Positions 54,567-64,000 of a DNA stretch of 64,000 nucleotides are shown one piece after another. The notes under the pieces are model-generated. The model ran no database searches and was not told where the DNA came from. It saw nothing but the letters and a program-made list of their open reading frames with translations. This stretch comes from Mucilaginibacter hurinus (lineage in GTDB: Bacteria; Bacteroidota; Bacteroidia; Sphingobacteriales; Sphingobacteriaceae): the NCBI RefSeq assembly GCF_003324525.1, contig NZ_QGDC01000007.1, forward strand, positions 186,001 through 250,000. The letters run 5' to 3'. Within the stretch, counting starts at the first letter, position 1. Each line of letters begins with the position of its first letter. A program made the translations under genes and the position numbers.

Positions 54567-57500
54567 ATGTTTGATAAGATCATCTCGTTCTCTATCAGGA
54601 ACAAGGTAACTATTGGGATTATGACGCTGGTATTGATACTGGCGGGGATTTATTCGGCAGCCAACCTGCCGGTAGATGCGCAACCCGATATTACCAATAA
54701 CCAGGTACAGATCATTACTCAAGCGCCCAGTCTGGGTGCACAGGAAGTGGAGCAGTTCATTACTACCCCCATAGAATTAGCCATGGCCAATATCGCCGGA
54801 ATCATTGAAAAGCGTTCGATATCACGTTCGGGCATTTCTGTGATCACCCTTGTATTTAAGGATGATGTAGATATTTATTGGGCCAGGACACAGGTGAACG
54901 CTCAGTTAAAGGAAGCCGAAAGCACCATTCCCCAGGGACTGGGCGAACCGATGCTGGCACCGATAACTACCGGACTTGGGGAAATTTACCAATACACTAT
55001 TCACACCAAAAAAGGTTATGAGAATAAATACAGCGCAACTGATCTTCGGACGATCCAGGACTGGCTGGTCAGGACACAATTGGCCGGTACGGTTGGTGTG
55101 GCTGAAGTCAGCGGCTGGGGAGGTTACGTGAAACAATATGAGATCGCGATGGACAATGACAAACTCAATTCATTGGGTTTAACGATTCCGCAGGTTTACG
55201 AAGCTCTTCAAAAAAACAACCAGAATACCGGCGGCTCTTACATAGAGCAACAGCACAACACCTATTTTATCAGGGGCTTGGGACAGGTGCAAAACCTGGA
55301 TGATATCCGCCGCATCGTGGTCAAAAACGTTCAGGGTTCACCCATCCTGATCCGGGATATCGCCGATGTGCAATTTGGCAGCGCTACCCGTTACGGCGCG
55401 GTTACCCGTAATGGTGAGGGCGAGGTCGTGGCCGGTGTAACCCTGATGTTAAAAGGTGAGAATTTCAGCCAGGTGATCAAAAATGTCAAAGAGCGCATGT
55501 TGCAGATCCAAAAATCGCTGCCCGAAGGTGTAGTGATTGAACCCTTCATTGACCGGACCGAACTGGTGGGCCGCGCTATCGGTACTGTGAAAAAGAACCT
55601 ACTGGAAGGTGCCTTGATTGTTATTTTCGTGTTAGTGTTATTATTGGGTAATTGGCGTGCAGGTCTGGTTGTCGCCTCCGTTATTCCTTTGGCGATGCTA
55701 TTCGCCTTTACATTGATGCATTTGTTCGGCGTTTCCGCGAACCTCATGAGTTTGGGTGCCATTGACTTCGGCCTTATTGTGGACGGCGCGGTAATTATAG
55801 TTGAAGCCATTGTTCACCGGATCACGGAAACCGGGCGGCTATCAAAATTTGATAAGCTTTCACAGGAGCAAATGAACGATGAGGTTTATCAGGCCGCATC
55901 CAAGATACGTGACAGCGCTGCTTTTGGGGAGATCATTATCCTTATCGTATACCTGCCGCTGTTCGCATTAGTCGGTATCGAAGGTAAAATGTTCAAACCG
56001 ATGGCACAGACGGTGGCTTTTTCTATTTTGGGCGCTTTCATTCTTTCTTTGACCTATGTGCCGATGATGAGCGCTTTGTTCTTGAGCAAAAGTACGCAGC
56101 ATAAACGTAATATATCCGACCGTATCATTGAAGCCTGCCAAAGCATCTATCACCGGGTATTGATTGTTGTACTTAAAGCAAAAGTGCTTACCGTTACGGT
56201 AACAATTATCATTTTTGGGGTGGCGATATGGAGTTTCAGTAGAATGGGGGGTGAATTTATCCCTACACTTGAAGAGGGTGACCTGACCGTGGAAATCTCC
56301 ATGATGCAAGGAACCTCGCTTACTGAAGTGATCAAGACCTTTACCAAAGCCGAAAAGGTGCTGAAAAACCGATTCCCGGAGATCAATCAAGTCGTGACGC
56401 GTATCGGAAGTTCTGAGATACCTACGGACCCGATGCCGATAGAAAAAGGCGATATGATGTTAGCGATGAAGCCGAAATCGGAATGGACGAGCGCGAGTTC
56501 GCGTGAAGAGATAATGGAAAAGATGGAAGAGGCCCTTTCGGGCATTCCCGGCATTAATGTAGAGATCACGCAGCCCATGCAGATGCGCTTTAATGAATTG
56601 ATGACCGGTATTCGTCAGGATGTGGCTATTAAAATCTATGGTGAGGACCTCGATATCCTCGCCGTTCAGGCCGATAGGATCGCTAAGATTATTGCGCCGG
56701 TAGAGGGCGTTACCGAACCCTTTGTAGAGAAGGTTAACGGGCTGGCGCAGATCCAGGTAGTTTACAACCGGGATAAAATGGCTCAATATGGTCTGACCAT
56801 CAGCGATGTCAATATGATATTGCAAACCGCCTTTGCCGGTAATGTGGCCGGTGTGGTTTTTGAAGGCGAGAAGAGATTTGATATGGTGGTCAGGCTTAAA
56901 AAAGACCTTCGCGAAAATATTTCCGGTGTAGAAAATCTCCTGATACCGCTGCCTACGGGTAACAAGGTTCCCTTGAGCCAGGTCGCGGATATCGGGTTTA
57001 AAGATGCCCCTGCGCAGGTGTCCCGTGAAGATGGCAAACGCCGCATTTACGTGGGCTTCAATGTCCAGGCACGCGACGTGGAATCGACGGTAAAAGAAAT
57101 ACAGCAGAAACTGGACAGCAAGGTTAAATTGCCTTCGGGTTATTATATTACCTATGGTGGGCAGTTCCAGAATCTGCAGGCGGCTAAAACCCGCTTATCT
57201 ATCGCCGTCCCAGGAGCTTTGTTGCTGATCTTGGTATTACTTTACGTTACCTTCCGTTCGGTCAAAGAAACGATCATTATCTTCACCGCGGTGCCGATGG
57301 CCTCTATTGGTGGTGTGGCTGCCTTAATGTTACGGGATATGCCTTTCAGTATCTCTGCCGGAGTCGGCTTTATCGCCTTGTTCGGTGTAGCAGTCTTGAA
57401 CGGAATTGTGCTTATTGGTTATTTCAATCAACTCAAAGCGGGTGGTATGGACAATATTTATGAACGGGTTATAGAAGGCACTAAAACACGCCTGCGCCCG

Positions 57501-58931
57501 GTATTGATTACGGCAGCCGTAGCTTCACTTGGTTTTCTGCCGATGGCTTTATCCGCCAGCGCGGGTGCTGAGGTACAGAAACCGCTGGCTACAGTAGTGA
57601 TCGGCGGGCTGATAAGTGCGACTTTTTTAACGCTATTTGTATTGCCTTGCCTTTATTTATTATTCAACCGGAAGGAAGTCCTTAAAGTGCCCAAAGCATT
57701 GACCTTTTTAGCTGTGCTTGCGGGTTCGTTGTTATTACAGCCAGTTGCTGCGAACGCTCAGGTTAAAGAAAAGCTGACGCTTGACAGCGCTATAGCCAGG
57801 GCTTTAAACCGGAACCTGCTAGTTCGTGCGGCCGGTCTGGGTGTGGAGCAATCGAAAGCTCTGAACCGTTCCGGCACTGATTTCGCCAAAACGAATGTAC
57901 AGCTTACACAAGATCCAACAAGTGGCGGTAACATTGATAACGCACTAGGCGTAAGCCAAACGATTGCCTGGCCGGGTTTATATAAGAATCAGAACAAATT
58001 GTTTCGCCAGCAGACCGCCCTCGCTGAAAGCAACCGTAACCTTACCCGTGCTGAAATTACACGCAATGTAAGGAACGCTTATTATGCTTACCTCCTTAAC
58101 CGGGAAACGCTGAAGATCCTGAATTTTCAGGACAGCGTATATAACGGCTTTGTTAAAAAAGCAGAAGTTAGGGTGAAGGCCGGTGAAGCTTCTAATCTGG
58201 AACTTATCAGTGCGCGCAACAAATATCAGGAAATACAGGCGCTTAAGATCAGTGCCATAGCAGACCTGCGCAGTAACGAACTTGCTTTACAGCAATTGTT
58301 AAGTACCACGGCTGCACTGGAATTGCCGGACATGGCTTTGCCGATACAGATCAACAGTGGGGATTCGCTGGCGCTTAATAGGAATGCACAAATCGGTACG
58401 GAAAGACAGCAGGTTGAAGTGGCTAATGCACGGATAGGAGTGGAAAAAGCTAAAGCACTGCCTGACTTTACCCTTGGCTATTATCAGCAATTACTCATCT
58501 CCGGGTTTAATCCAGCGGGGATCGACCGCAATTATGCACCCGGTACCCGTATCGGCGGTTTTCAGGTGGGTGTCGCCCTTCCGATCTTCAATAACGCGAA
58601 CCGCGCAAGGGTAAAAGCTGAAAGATTTTCCGCAGAGATCGCTAAAACTAATCTGATGAACACTGAAAGTCAGGTGCGCCTGCAATATGCACAGGAATTG
58701 CAGCAATACCAGAAATACCGGCAGGCGGCAGATTATTACAGCAACGGCGGGCTTAAACAAGCTGATGAGCAACTCCGGATCGCACAGGTGTCTTTTAACC
58801 TTGGCGAGATCGGGTATGTAGAGTACATCCAAAACGTATCCGCTGCCGTACAGACCAAACTGTCCTATGTGGATGCGCTTAGCCGCATGAACCAATCCGC
58901 TATACAGTTACAATTTTTAAAGGGAGAATAA
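54567..58931 (+). CDS. CzcA-type heavy-metal RND efflux pump fused to a TolC-like outer-membrane factor
   Basis: A 1454-residue fusion. Residues about 1-1040 are an HME-RND pump with about 12 TM helices; the proton-relay motif in TM4 is DFGLIVDGAVIIVE (first Asp near 403), matching the CzcA-type pattern of Zn/Co/Cd pumps rather than CusA. Residues about 1050-1454 form a TolC-type outer-membrane factor with its own hydrophobic leader (LAGSLLLQPVAANAQ) before LTLDSAIARALNRNLL. This fusion is known in Bacteroidota. The leader lies inside the polypeptide, so how the factor part reaches the outer membrane (perhaps after cleavage) is an open point. Adaptor gene starts 1 bp after the stop. Confidence 0.93.
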   Translation: MFDKIISFSIRNKVTIGIMTLVLILAGIYSAANLPVDAQPDITNNQVQIITQAPSLGAQEVEQFITTPIELAMANIAGIIEKRSISRSGISVITLVFKDDVDIYWARTQVNAQLKEAESTIPQGLGEPMLAPITTGLGEIYQYTIHTKKGYENKYSATDLRTIQDWLVRTQLAGTVGVAEVSGWGGYVKQYEIAMDNDKLNSLGLTIPQVYEALQKNNQNTGGSYIEQQHNTYFIRGLGQVQNLDDIRRIVVKNVQGSPILIRDIADVQFGSATRYGAVTRNGEGEVVAGVTLMLKGENFSQVIKNVKERMLQIQKSLPEGVVIEPFIDRTELVGRAIGTVKKNLLEGALIVIFVLVLLLGNWRAGLVVASVIPLAMLFAFTLMHLFGVSANLMSLGAIDFGLIVDGAVIIVEAIVHRITETGRLSKFDKLSQEQMNDEVYQAASKIRDSAAFGEIIILIVYLPLFALVGIEGKMFKPMAQTVAFSILGAFILSLTYVPMMSALFLSKSTQHKRNISDRIIEACQSIYHRVLIVVLKAKVLTVTVTIIIFGVAIWSFSRMGGEFIPTLEEGDLTVEISMMQGTSLTEVIKTFTKAEKVLKNRFPEINQVVTRIGSSEIPTDPMPIEKGDMMLAMKPKSEWTSASSREEIMEKMEEALSGIPGINVEITQPMQMRFNELMTGIRQDVAIKIYGEDLDILAVQADRIAKIIAPVEGVTEPFVEKVNGLAQIQVVYNRDKMAQYGLTISDVNMILQTAFAGNVAGVVFEGEKRFDMVVRLKKDLRENISGVENLLIPLPTGNKVPLSQVADIGFKDAPAQVSREDGKRRIYVGFNVQARDVESTVKEIQQKLDSKVKLPSGYYITYGGQFQNLQAAKTRLSIAVPGALLLILVLLYVTFRSVKETIIIFTAVPMASIGGVAALMLRDMPFSISAGVGFIALFGVAVLNGIVLIGYFNQLKAGGMDNIYERVIEGTKTRLRPVLITAAVASLGFLPMALSASAGAEVQKPLATVVIGGLISATFLTLFVLPCLYLLFNRKEVLKVPKALTFLAVLAGSLLLQPVAANAQVKEKLTLDSAIARALNRNLLVRAAGLGVEQSKALNRSGTDFAKTNVQLTQDPTSGGNIDNALGVSQTIAWPGLYKNQNKLFRQQTALAESNRNLTRAEITRNVRNAYYAYLLNRETLKILNFQDSVYNGFVKKAEVRVKAGEASNLELISARNKYQEIQALKISAIADLRSNELALQQLLSTTAALELPDMALPIQINSGDSLALNRNAQIGTERQQVEVANARIGVEKAKALPDFTLGYYQQLLISGFNPAGIDRNYAPGTRIGGFQVGVALPIFNNANRARVKAERFSAEIAKTNLMNTESQVRLQYAQELQQYQKYRQAADYYSNGGLKQADEQLRIAQVSFNLGEIGYVEYIQNVSAAVQTKLSYVDALSRMNQSAIQLQFLKGE

Positions 58932-58932
58932 T

Positions 58933-60147
58933 ATGAAACGACCACAAATGAAAATATTTATCACAGTCCTTTTGCTGGCCTGCGCCACAATAGCGGGCTG
59001 TTCCGGCAATGCGGGAAAAACAGAAAAAACCGGAGAAAAAGAAGCAACTTCAACAACCGAAACCGAGGAAAAAACCGGAACGCTGGAATTAACGGAAGAT
59101 CAAATGCAAACTGTTGGCATCGAAACTGGCCTTGTCGGGCAGCGCAATCTTACTTCGGTCGTCAAAGCAAACGGCCAGTTGGCCGTACCGCCGCAAAATA
59201 AAGCGGATATCAGCCTGCTATCGGGCGGTACCATCGGTAAGATCAGCGTTTTGGAAGGTCAGCAGGTCAGGCGCGGTCAATTGCTGGCGACCATTAACAA
59301 CCAAGACATGATCAAGATCCAACAGGATTACCTGACCGCGAAAAATAGTCTTATCTATGTGCAGCAGGAATTTGACCGTCAGAGCCAATTAAAAGAGGCC
59401 GGAGCCGGTACCGGTAAATCTTACCAATCGGCAGCGGCTACTTTAAATACCGAACAAGCAAGGATCACAGCCTATGAAAGCCAACTGCGGCAATTAGGGA
59501 TAGCCCCGGGTAGGATCAATAATGGTAACATCGTGTCCAGTTTCCCGGTAGTTTCTCCGATCAACGGCACCGTGGGTAATATCACAGCCAATCTGGGGGC
59601 CTTCGTTCAGCCCGGAACTTCCATCATGGAAGTTGTGGATAATTCCAGCATACATTGCGATCTGACAGTTTTTGAAAAAGACCTGATGCGGGTAAAAGTT
59701 GGCCAGAAGGTGAATTTCCAGCTAACCAACCAGGATAACCAGAATATCATTGGGGTGATCAATGGGATCAATAAATCGTTTACAAACGAAAGTAAGGGTG
59801 TTATCGTGCATGCGGTCATTCATAATGCGCAAAACAAAAACCTGATTCCGGGGATGTATGTAACGGCATTGATCAGTACCGGCAGTGAACTGACCCCGGC
59901 AGTGCCAGTGGATGCGGTTGTCCGGGCAGAAGGCAAATCTTTTATATTTGTTGTAGCGGGTCAGGAAAAAGATACAGAAGGAAAAGTGCAGTTCAAATTT
60001 AAAAAGGCCGAAGTGATCACCGGTGTTGCAGAATTGGGCTATGTACAAATTAAACCGGTCGATGAATTGTCGCCGGATACAAAGGTGGTGCTGAAAGGGG
60101 CATTTTACCTGCAATCAAAAGCCACCGGCGGTGGTGAAGAGGAATAA
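58933..60147 (+). CDS. RND efflux periplasmic adaptor lipoprotein (CzcB/CusB-like)
   Basis: A 404-residue membrane fusion protein. It has a lipobox (LLACATIAGC, Cys near residue 23), an acidic linker rich in Lys/Glu/Thr, then the barrel-sandwich/lipoyl halves (GQLAVPPQNKADISLLSGGTIGKISVLEGQQVRRGQLLATI and FPVVSPINGTVGNITANLGAFVQPG), with a short coiled-coil hairpin between them (about 120-185) and a beta-barrel plus membrane-proximal domain after. It links the pump and outer-membrane factor. 1-bp gap to the pump gene; the P-type ATPase follows 24 bp later. Confidence 0.92.
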   Translation: MKRPQMKIFITVLLLACATIAGCSGNAGKTEKTGEKEATSTTETEEKTGTLELTEDQMQTVGIETGLVGQRNLTSVVKANGQLAVPPQNKADISLLSGGTIGKISVLEGQQVRRGQLLATINNQDMIKIQQDYLTAKNSLIYVQQEFDRQSQLKEAGAGTGKSYQSAAATLNTEQARITAYESQLRQLGIAPGRINNGNIVSSFPVVSPINGTVGNITANLGAFVQPGTSIMEVVDNSSIHCDLTVFEKDLMRVKVGQKVNFQLTNQDNQNIIGVINGINKSFTNESKGVIVHAVIHNAQNKNLIPGMYVTALISTGSELTPAVPVDAVVRAEGKSFIFVVAGQEKDTEGKVQFKFKKAEVITGVAELGYVQIKPVDELSPDTKVVLKGAFYLQSKATGGGEEE

Positions 60148-60171
60148 TTTATCTATTTAAAAAAAGAAAAA

Positions 60172-62115
60172 ATGGAACATATCAATATAAATGATCCTAT
60201 AGAACAGGACGAATCTGGCGAAGAAACGCTGGATCTGAGAGCTCCTGTGAAGGAAGAAGACACCGGCTGGAGAACACATTGGCCACTACTCACGGCCTTA
60301 CTGGTCTTGGTCATTATGCTGACACTTGAATTTGGATTTAAATACCAGCCGTTGTTTCCCATTAACCTGATCATATTTTCCGTGGCCTTTCTGTTGGCGG
60401 GGTATAATGTATTAGGCATGGCATGGCGCAAAGCGAAACACTTTGATTTTTTTAACGAGTTCTTTTTAATGAGTGTTGCCACATTAGGTGCATTCAGTAT
60501 CGGCTCTTACAGCGAGGGTGTCGCAGTGATGGTATTCTATTCTATAGGTGAATGGTTCCAGGATTCTGCGGTAAACAAAGCCAAAAAAAGCATTAAAGCA
60601 TTGCTGGATATCAGGCCAGATAAAGTGACGGTCATACGGGATGGCAAAACATTGGTTAGCGACCCTAAAGTGGTAAAAATCGACGAGATCATACAAGTGA
60701 AAGCCGGTGAAAAGGTCGCTCTTGATGGTGAATTATATTCTGATACCGCCAGTTTTAACACCGCAGCTTTGACGGGTGAAAGTAAGCCGGATACGAAACG
60801 TAAAGGTGAAAAAGTGCTTGCAGGTATGATCAATCTTGACAAAGTGATCGAGGTGCAGGTTAAGTCGCTGTTTAAGGATAGTAAACTCAGCCAAATACTG
60901 GAGATGGTTCAGGATGCCACTGCCCGTAAATCACAAACGCAGCTATTTATCAGTCGTTTTGCAAAAATCTATACCCCAATTGTTTTTGGGCTGGCATTAC
61001 TATTATGTTTTGTTCCCTATTTTTTTATCGATCCGTACAATTTTCAGCAGTGGTTTTACCGTGCATTGGTATTTTTAGTGATTAGTTGTCCCTGCGCATT
61101 GGTAGTATCCATTCCGCTCGGGTACTTTGGCGGAATCGGGCTTGCATCCCGAAACGGTATTCTTTTTAAGGGTTCAAACTTCTTAGATGTCATGACCATG
61201 ATTGACACCGTGATCATGGATAAAACAGGCACCCTGACAAAAGGAGTATTTAAAGTACAGGAGGTTGTTACCGATAATTTTGATCAAGCCGAGTTGATTA
61301 AAATTGCAGCCGCTATCGAGGCAAACTCTACCCACCCGATTGCCAATGCCGTAGTTGAATATGCCGGCGATAAAGCGAACTTGAAGGCGGAAAATGTTGA
61401 AGAAATTTCTGGGCACGGTCTGAAAGGAACAGTTAACGGCAAAACCGTATTGGCCGGAAACGCGAAGCTTTTGAAAAAATTTAGTGTCAGCTATCATTCT
61501 GAGATTGATAGTTTGGTGGATACCGTAGTGGTATTAGCCATCGATAATAAATATGTCGGCTATATCACGATTGCTGACGAAATCAAGGAAGATGCTAAGG
61601 AAGCAATTGAGCGGATGCATAGCTTAAAACTGCAAACGGTTATGCTGTCAGGAGATAAACAGGCAGTTGTAGATAAAGTCGCCAAAGCGTTGGGTATTGA
61701 TCAGGCTTTTGGCGATCTGCTACCGGATGGTAAGGTGGAGAAAGTCCAAGGATTTAAAGATGGTGGCAGTCGGATTGCTTTTGTGGGCGATGGTGTCAAT
61801 GATGCGCCAGTTGTCGCCCTTGCTGATGCGGGTATCGCTATGGGCGGTTTAGGTAGTGATGCAACGATTGAGACGGCAGACATTGTTATACAGAACGACC
61901 AGCCCTCAAAAATAACATCGGCCATCATGATCGGCAGAATTACCAAACGGGTGGTTTGGCAAAATATCATTTTGGCAATGGTCGTGAAAATAATTGTGTT
62001 AATATTAGGTGCGGGCGGTGTTGCCAGTCTTTGGGAAGCGGTGATTGCAGACGTTGGGGTTGCTTTATTAGCGATTTTAAATGCTGTGCGTATTCAAAAA
62101 ATGAAGATCGAATGA
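60172..62115 (+). CDS. Heavy-metal P1B-type ATPase, Zn/Cd/Pb-like
   Basis: A 647-residue cation-export ATPase. It lacks an N-terminal MTCxxC metal-binding domain. Conserved parts are TGESKPD (A-domain), SCPCALV in TM6 (CPC metal site), the phosphorylation site DKTGTLTKG, the HP motif (STHPIANAV) and GDGVNDAPVVALADAGIAMG. In the final TM pair NIILAMVVKIIVL and EAVIADVGVALLAILNAVRI carry the Lys and Asp expected of P1B-2 (ZntA/CadA-like) pumps. It would export Zn2+, Cd2+ or Pb2+ into the periplasm for the RND pump to carry onward. Follows the adaptor in one operon. Confidence 0.93.
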   Translation: MEHININDPIEQDESGEETLDLRAPVKEEDTGWRTHWPLLTALLVLVIMLTLEFGFKYQPLFPINLIIFSVAFLLAGYNVLGMAWRKAKHFDFFNEFFLMSVATLGAFSIGSYSEGVAVMVFYSIGEWFQDSAVNKAKKSIKALLDIRPDKVTVIRDGKTLVSDPKVVKIDEIIQVKAGEKVALDGELYSDTASFNTAALTGESKPDTKRKGEKVLAGMINLDKVIEVQVKSLFKDSKLSQILEMVQDATARKSQTQLFISRFAKIYTPIVFGLALLLCFVPYFFIDPYNFQQWFYRALVFLVISCPCALVVSIPLGYFGGIGLASRNGILFKGSNFLDVMTMIDTVIMDKTGTLTKGVFKVQEVVTDNFDQAELIKIAAAIEANSTHPIANAVVEYAGDKANLKAENVEEISGHGLKGTVNGKTVLAGNAKLLKKFSVSYHSEIDSLVDTVVVLAIDNKYVGYITIADEIKEDAKEAIERMHSLKLQTVMLSGDKQAVVDKVAKALGIDQAFGDLLPDGKVEKVQGFKDGGSRIAFVGDGVNDAPVVALADAGIAMGGLGSDATIETADIVIQNDQPSKITSAIMIGRITKRVVWQNIILAMVVKIIVLILGAGGVASLWEAVIADVGVALLAILNAVRIQKMKIE

Positions 62116-62236
62116 TGGTCGTGACAGGTTGGGCGTAAAAACAGATATTTTTTATAGTACAGCATCAGCATGCTTGTCACATTTATAGGTGCTTGTATTA
62201 TAATATATATGCCAAGAAAGTAGTTATATTTGAATA

Positions 62237-62578
62237 ATGAAGTTTTTAGCGTTATTGCTTATTGGTTGCATCTTGTTTATTTCCTCGTTTTCGGGAATGG
62301 TGAGTGTTTCGCGCGTCAACGCTAAAGTGGACTGTTGCAAAAAGAATGCCGGCAAGGATGCATGCCACCACAAACCCGTTAAAGACGAAGCGGGCGGCTG
62401 TGAAAAGCCAGGATGTGCCATGTTGTTTACCTGTAGTATATGCGGATTCATTCCTGTGGGCAGCTTAATGCTGCCATCCAATTTATCATTTCAGTTGAAG
62501 CAACCAGTTCCCCTTTATAAAACGGGTAATTTATCTGATTACCATAAAGCTGACTGGAAACCGCCGAAAGCTTGTTAA
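62237..62578 (+). CDS. Small exported Cys/His-rich protein
   Basis: A 113-residue protein with a signal peptide or anchor (MKFLALLLIGCILFISSF). The middle holds VDCCKKNAGKDACHHKPVKDEAGGC, then CEKPGCAMLFTCSICGF: at least nine Cys and several His in about 60 residues, suggesting metal binding. The C-terminus reads KADWKPPKAC. Unrecognised family. It lies between two metal ATPase genes, has a TATATTTG box at 62225-62232, and is probably co-regulated with them. Confidence 0.6.
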   Translation: MKFLALLLIGCILFISSFSGMVSVSRVNAKVDCCKKNAGKDACHHKPVKDEAGGCEKPGCAMLFTCSICGFIPVGSLMLPSNLSFQLKQPVPLYKTGNLSDYHKADWKPPKAC

Positions 62579-62637
62579 ATAATTTTTGAACAACCCAAAC
62601 CGCAAAAACGAATTTTATTTAATTAAAAAAAGACAAA

Positions 62638-62811
62638 ATGAAAAAAATCATGTTAAGTATGCTGGCAATTGCATTTGCTGCAACTTCTCTAATGGCAAAT
62701 ACAAGGGTACCTGTTAAGAAAGCGAAGGCAAAACAGGCTACCTGCAACAGTTGCCCTAAAGGACAGAAATGTGCTAAAAATACCTGCACAAAAGCAGATT
62801 GCTGTAAATAA
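62638..62811 (+). CDS. Tiny exported Cys-rich peptide (57 residues)
   Basis: Starts at 62638 with MKKIMLSMLAIAFAATSLMA (signal peptide), then a Lys-rich section and QATCNSCPKGQKCAKNTCTK-ADCCK: six Cys in the last 23 residues. The size and a terminator 20 bp after the stop support a real gene; it is below the usual length cut-off for gene callers. It resembles a miniature metal-binding or metallothionein-like peptide. Directly after the 62237 gene, 59 bp gap. Function unproven. Confidence 0.65.
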   Translation: MKKIMLSMLAIAFAATSLMANTRVPVKKAKAKQATCNSCPKGQKCAKNTCTKADCCK

Positions 62812-62830
62812 CATTCAATTGCATATGAGA

Positions 62831-62864
62831 AGCCCCGAACGATTCGTTCGGGGCTTTGTTTTTT
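62831..62864 (+). terminator. Strong terminator after the Cys-rich genes
   Basis: 11-bp perfect stem agccccgaacg / cgttcggggct with a 3-nt loop, followed by tttgtttttt. It separates the small genes from the CopA-like gene. Confidence 0.92.
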
Positions 62865-63006
62865 AATAAGCTTTTCCCAATCGGTCAGCCATTTCATTTC
62901 GCGATAGGCTTAAACTTAAAAATGAAGGCTTATCATTAGCAGTAAGTTCACGGTATTGTATAAACCTTAAACAGAATCCTGTAAATATGTGAGTAGAGGG
63001 CAACTG

Positions 63007-63014
63007 TAAATTTG
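63007..63014 (+). promoter_or_regulatory. -7 box (TAAATTTG) of the CopA-like gene
   Basis: Exact TAnnTTTG, 18 bp before the ATG at 63033. After the terminator at 62831, this gives the ATPase its own promoter. Confidence 0.5.
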
Positions 63015-63032
63015 TGCTGTTAAACAAAAGAC

Positions 63033-64000
63033 ATGACAGTGTTACAAATACAGACTATCACTTTTCCAGTTACAGGCATGACCTGCGCCGCTTGCGCCGC
63101 CAGTGTAGAATCAATGGTAGGTGCACAAAAAGGTGTCGAAAGGGCGGAAGTAAATTATGCAACACAATCCGTAAAGGTGTCTTTTTACCCCGATATAGTT
63201 CAACCGGAAAACTTAAAGCAATCCGTTCAATCCGTGGGCTACGACCTGATCATTGATACCGAAGGCGGCAAAGAAAAGCAAGCCGAAATGCAACAAAGCC
63301 ATTATCAGCAGTTAAAAAGAAATATTATCTGGGCAATTATTTTAACTGTTCCGGTCGTATTGATCGGGATGGTTTTTATGGATTTGCCTTATGGCAATTA
63401 TATCATGATGGCGTTAACCGCGCCTGTTCTTTTTATAGCAGGTAAAAACTTCTTTATCAATGCCTGGAAGCAAGCACGTCATGGACGGGCGAATATGGAT
63501 ACGCTGGTTGCCATGAGTACGGGTATAGCTTTTTTGTTCAGTGTATTCAATACCTTCTTCCCGGAATTCTGGCATCGCCAGGGTTTACACCCGCATGTGT
63601 ATTTCGAAGCGGCCTCGGTAGTGATCGTTTTTATCATGCTCGGGAAGTTGTTGGAAGAAAACGCAAAATCGAATACTTCATCCGCCATTAAAAAGCTGAT
63701 CGGTTTACAGCCTAAAACGGTTATACTGATTACCGCGCAAGGGGAAAAGGAAACTGCCATTGCAGACGTTCGGATCGGCGACCGCTTATTGGTACGGCCT
63801 GGCGAAAAAATACCTGTTGACGGCATAGTTGATGAAGGTAGTTCATTTGTAGATGAAAGCATGATCACTGGTGAGCCTGTAGCGGTGGAAAAGAAACCTG
63901 GCGACCGGGTTTTTACCGGGACCCTAAATCAAAAAGGAAGTTTCCGGTTCACAGCGGAAAAAGTCGGCGGCGAAACGTTACTTGCGCAGATCATCCAATT
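63033..64000 (+). CDS. copA: Copper P1B-type ATPase, CopA-like (runs off the window end)
   Basis: The visible 322 residues cover an N-terminal metal-binding domain ([18 protein letters not shown], the GMTCxxC motif), the first TM helices ([33 protein letters not shown]), and the start of the A-domain ([25 protein letters not shown]). The order is as in Cu+-exporting P1B-1 ATPases; the CPC motif and phosphorylation site lie beyond the window. The ATG at 63033 follows a good -7 box. It could also be a silver pump. Confidence 0.9.
   Translation, partial: MTVLQIQTITFPVTGMTCAACAASVESMVGAQKGVERAEVNYATQSVKVSFYPDIVQPENLKQSVQSVGYDLIIDTEGGKEKQAEMQQSHYQQLKRNIIWAIILTVPVVLIGMVFMDLPYGNYIMMALTAPVLFIAGKNFFINAWKQARHGRANMDTLVAMSTGIAFLFSVFNTFFPEFWHRQGLHPHVYFEAASVVIVFIMLGKLLEENAKSNTSSAIKKLIGLQPKTVILITAQGEKETAIADVRIGDRLLVRPGEKIPVDGIVDEGSSFVDESMITGEPVAVEKKPGDRVFTGTLNQKGSFRFTAEKVGGETLLAQIIQ

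Overview
The window looks like a chromosome segment of a Bacteroidota bacterium, probably Sphingobacteriaceae (Mucilaginibacter/Pedobacter-like). The reasons are promoters of the TAnnTTTG type, a TonB-dependent outer-membrane protein with an N-terminal carboxypeptidase-like domain, many Sec- or lipoprotein-exported enzymes, DUF6660-CzcA-adaptor gene order, and A+T-rich intergenic DNA. No rRNA, intact tRNA, CRISPR array, transposase or SusC/SusD pair was seen.

Layout. 1-16105 is mostly housekeeping and envelope genes: the N-terminal part of NAD-dependent DNA ligase, small outer-membrane barrels, an EcsC-family protein, two TauE/SafE exporters (one with a DUF1634 partner), a DUF885 lipoprotein, an alpha/beta hydrolase, a TonB-dependent-receptor-like barrel, a PfkB-type phosphofructokinase and an L,D-transpeptidase. 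16210-46060 is a carbohydrate locus. It holds two sialate O-acetylesterase-type enzymes, a GDSL esterase, five related secreted proteins (DUF5005/DUF4185-like), a serine hydrolase, a mutarotase-like protein, an SDR dehydrogenase, an SMP-30 lactonase, a sulfatase, a GntR/UTRA regulator, and an aldolase / Gfo-Idh / lyxose-isomerase-like / sugar-kinase operon. A GH20 hexosaminidase and a three-gene export-redox operon follow (DUF1080 protein, propeller-cupredoxin fusion, ThuA-dehydrogenase-cytochrome c fusion). 46167-53732 is mixed: CorA, a YycJ-like hydrolase, a methyltransferase, an ArsR/AHSA1 pair, a sialidase-like lipoprotein, an acyltransferase and a GNAT-nitrilase fusion. 54179-64000 is a heavy-metal resistance block: DUF6660, a CzcA-TolC fusion, its adaptor, a Zn/Cd-type P-type ATPase, two small Cys-rich exported proteins and a CopA-like ATPase running off the end.

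The main finding is a probable regulon of the GntR/UTRA protein at 31993-32709. The 10-mer TGTATRTACA, at its best an 18-bp perfect palindrome at 32877-32894, lies upstream of the aldolase operon, the sulfatase operon, the 19601 esterase operon (twice) and the solitary 3756 gene. A 9/10 match lies upstream of the redox operon at 46050. At four of these the site sits 17-24 bp upstream of a -7-like box. This ties scattered operons into one sugar-use programme that lacks the usual SusCD import pair.

Other points of interest are an ArsR promoter bracketed by two AACC-NAAA-GGTT operators, a triple repeat carried on hairpins before the GH20 gene, a one-base-frameshifted tiny gene at 38690-38805, a tRNA-3'-end-like remnant with paired direct repeats just before the metal block, and a DUF885 protein whose HExxPGHH motif has lost its histidines.
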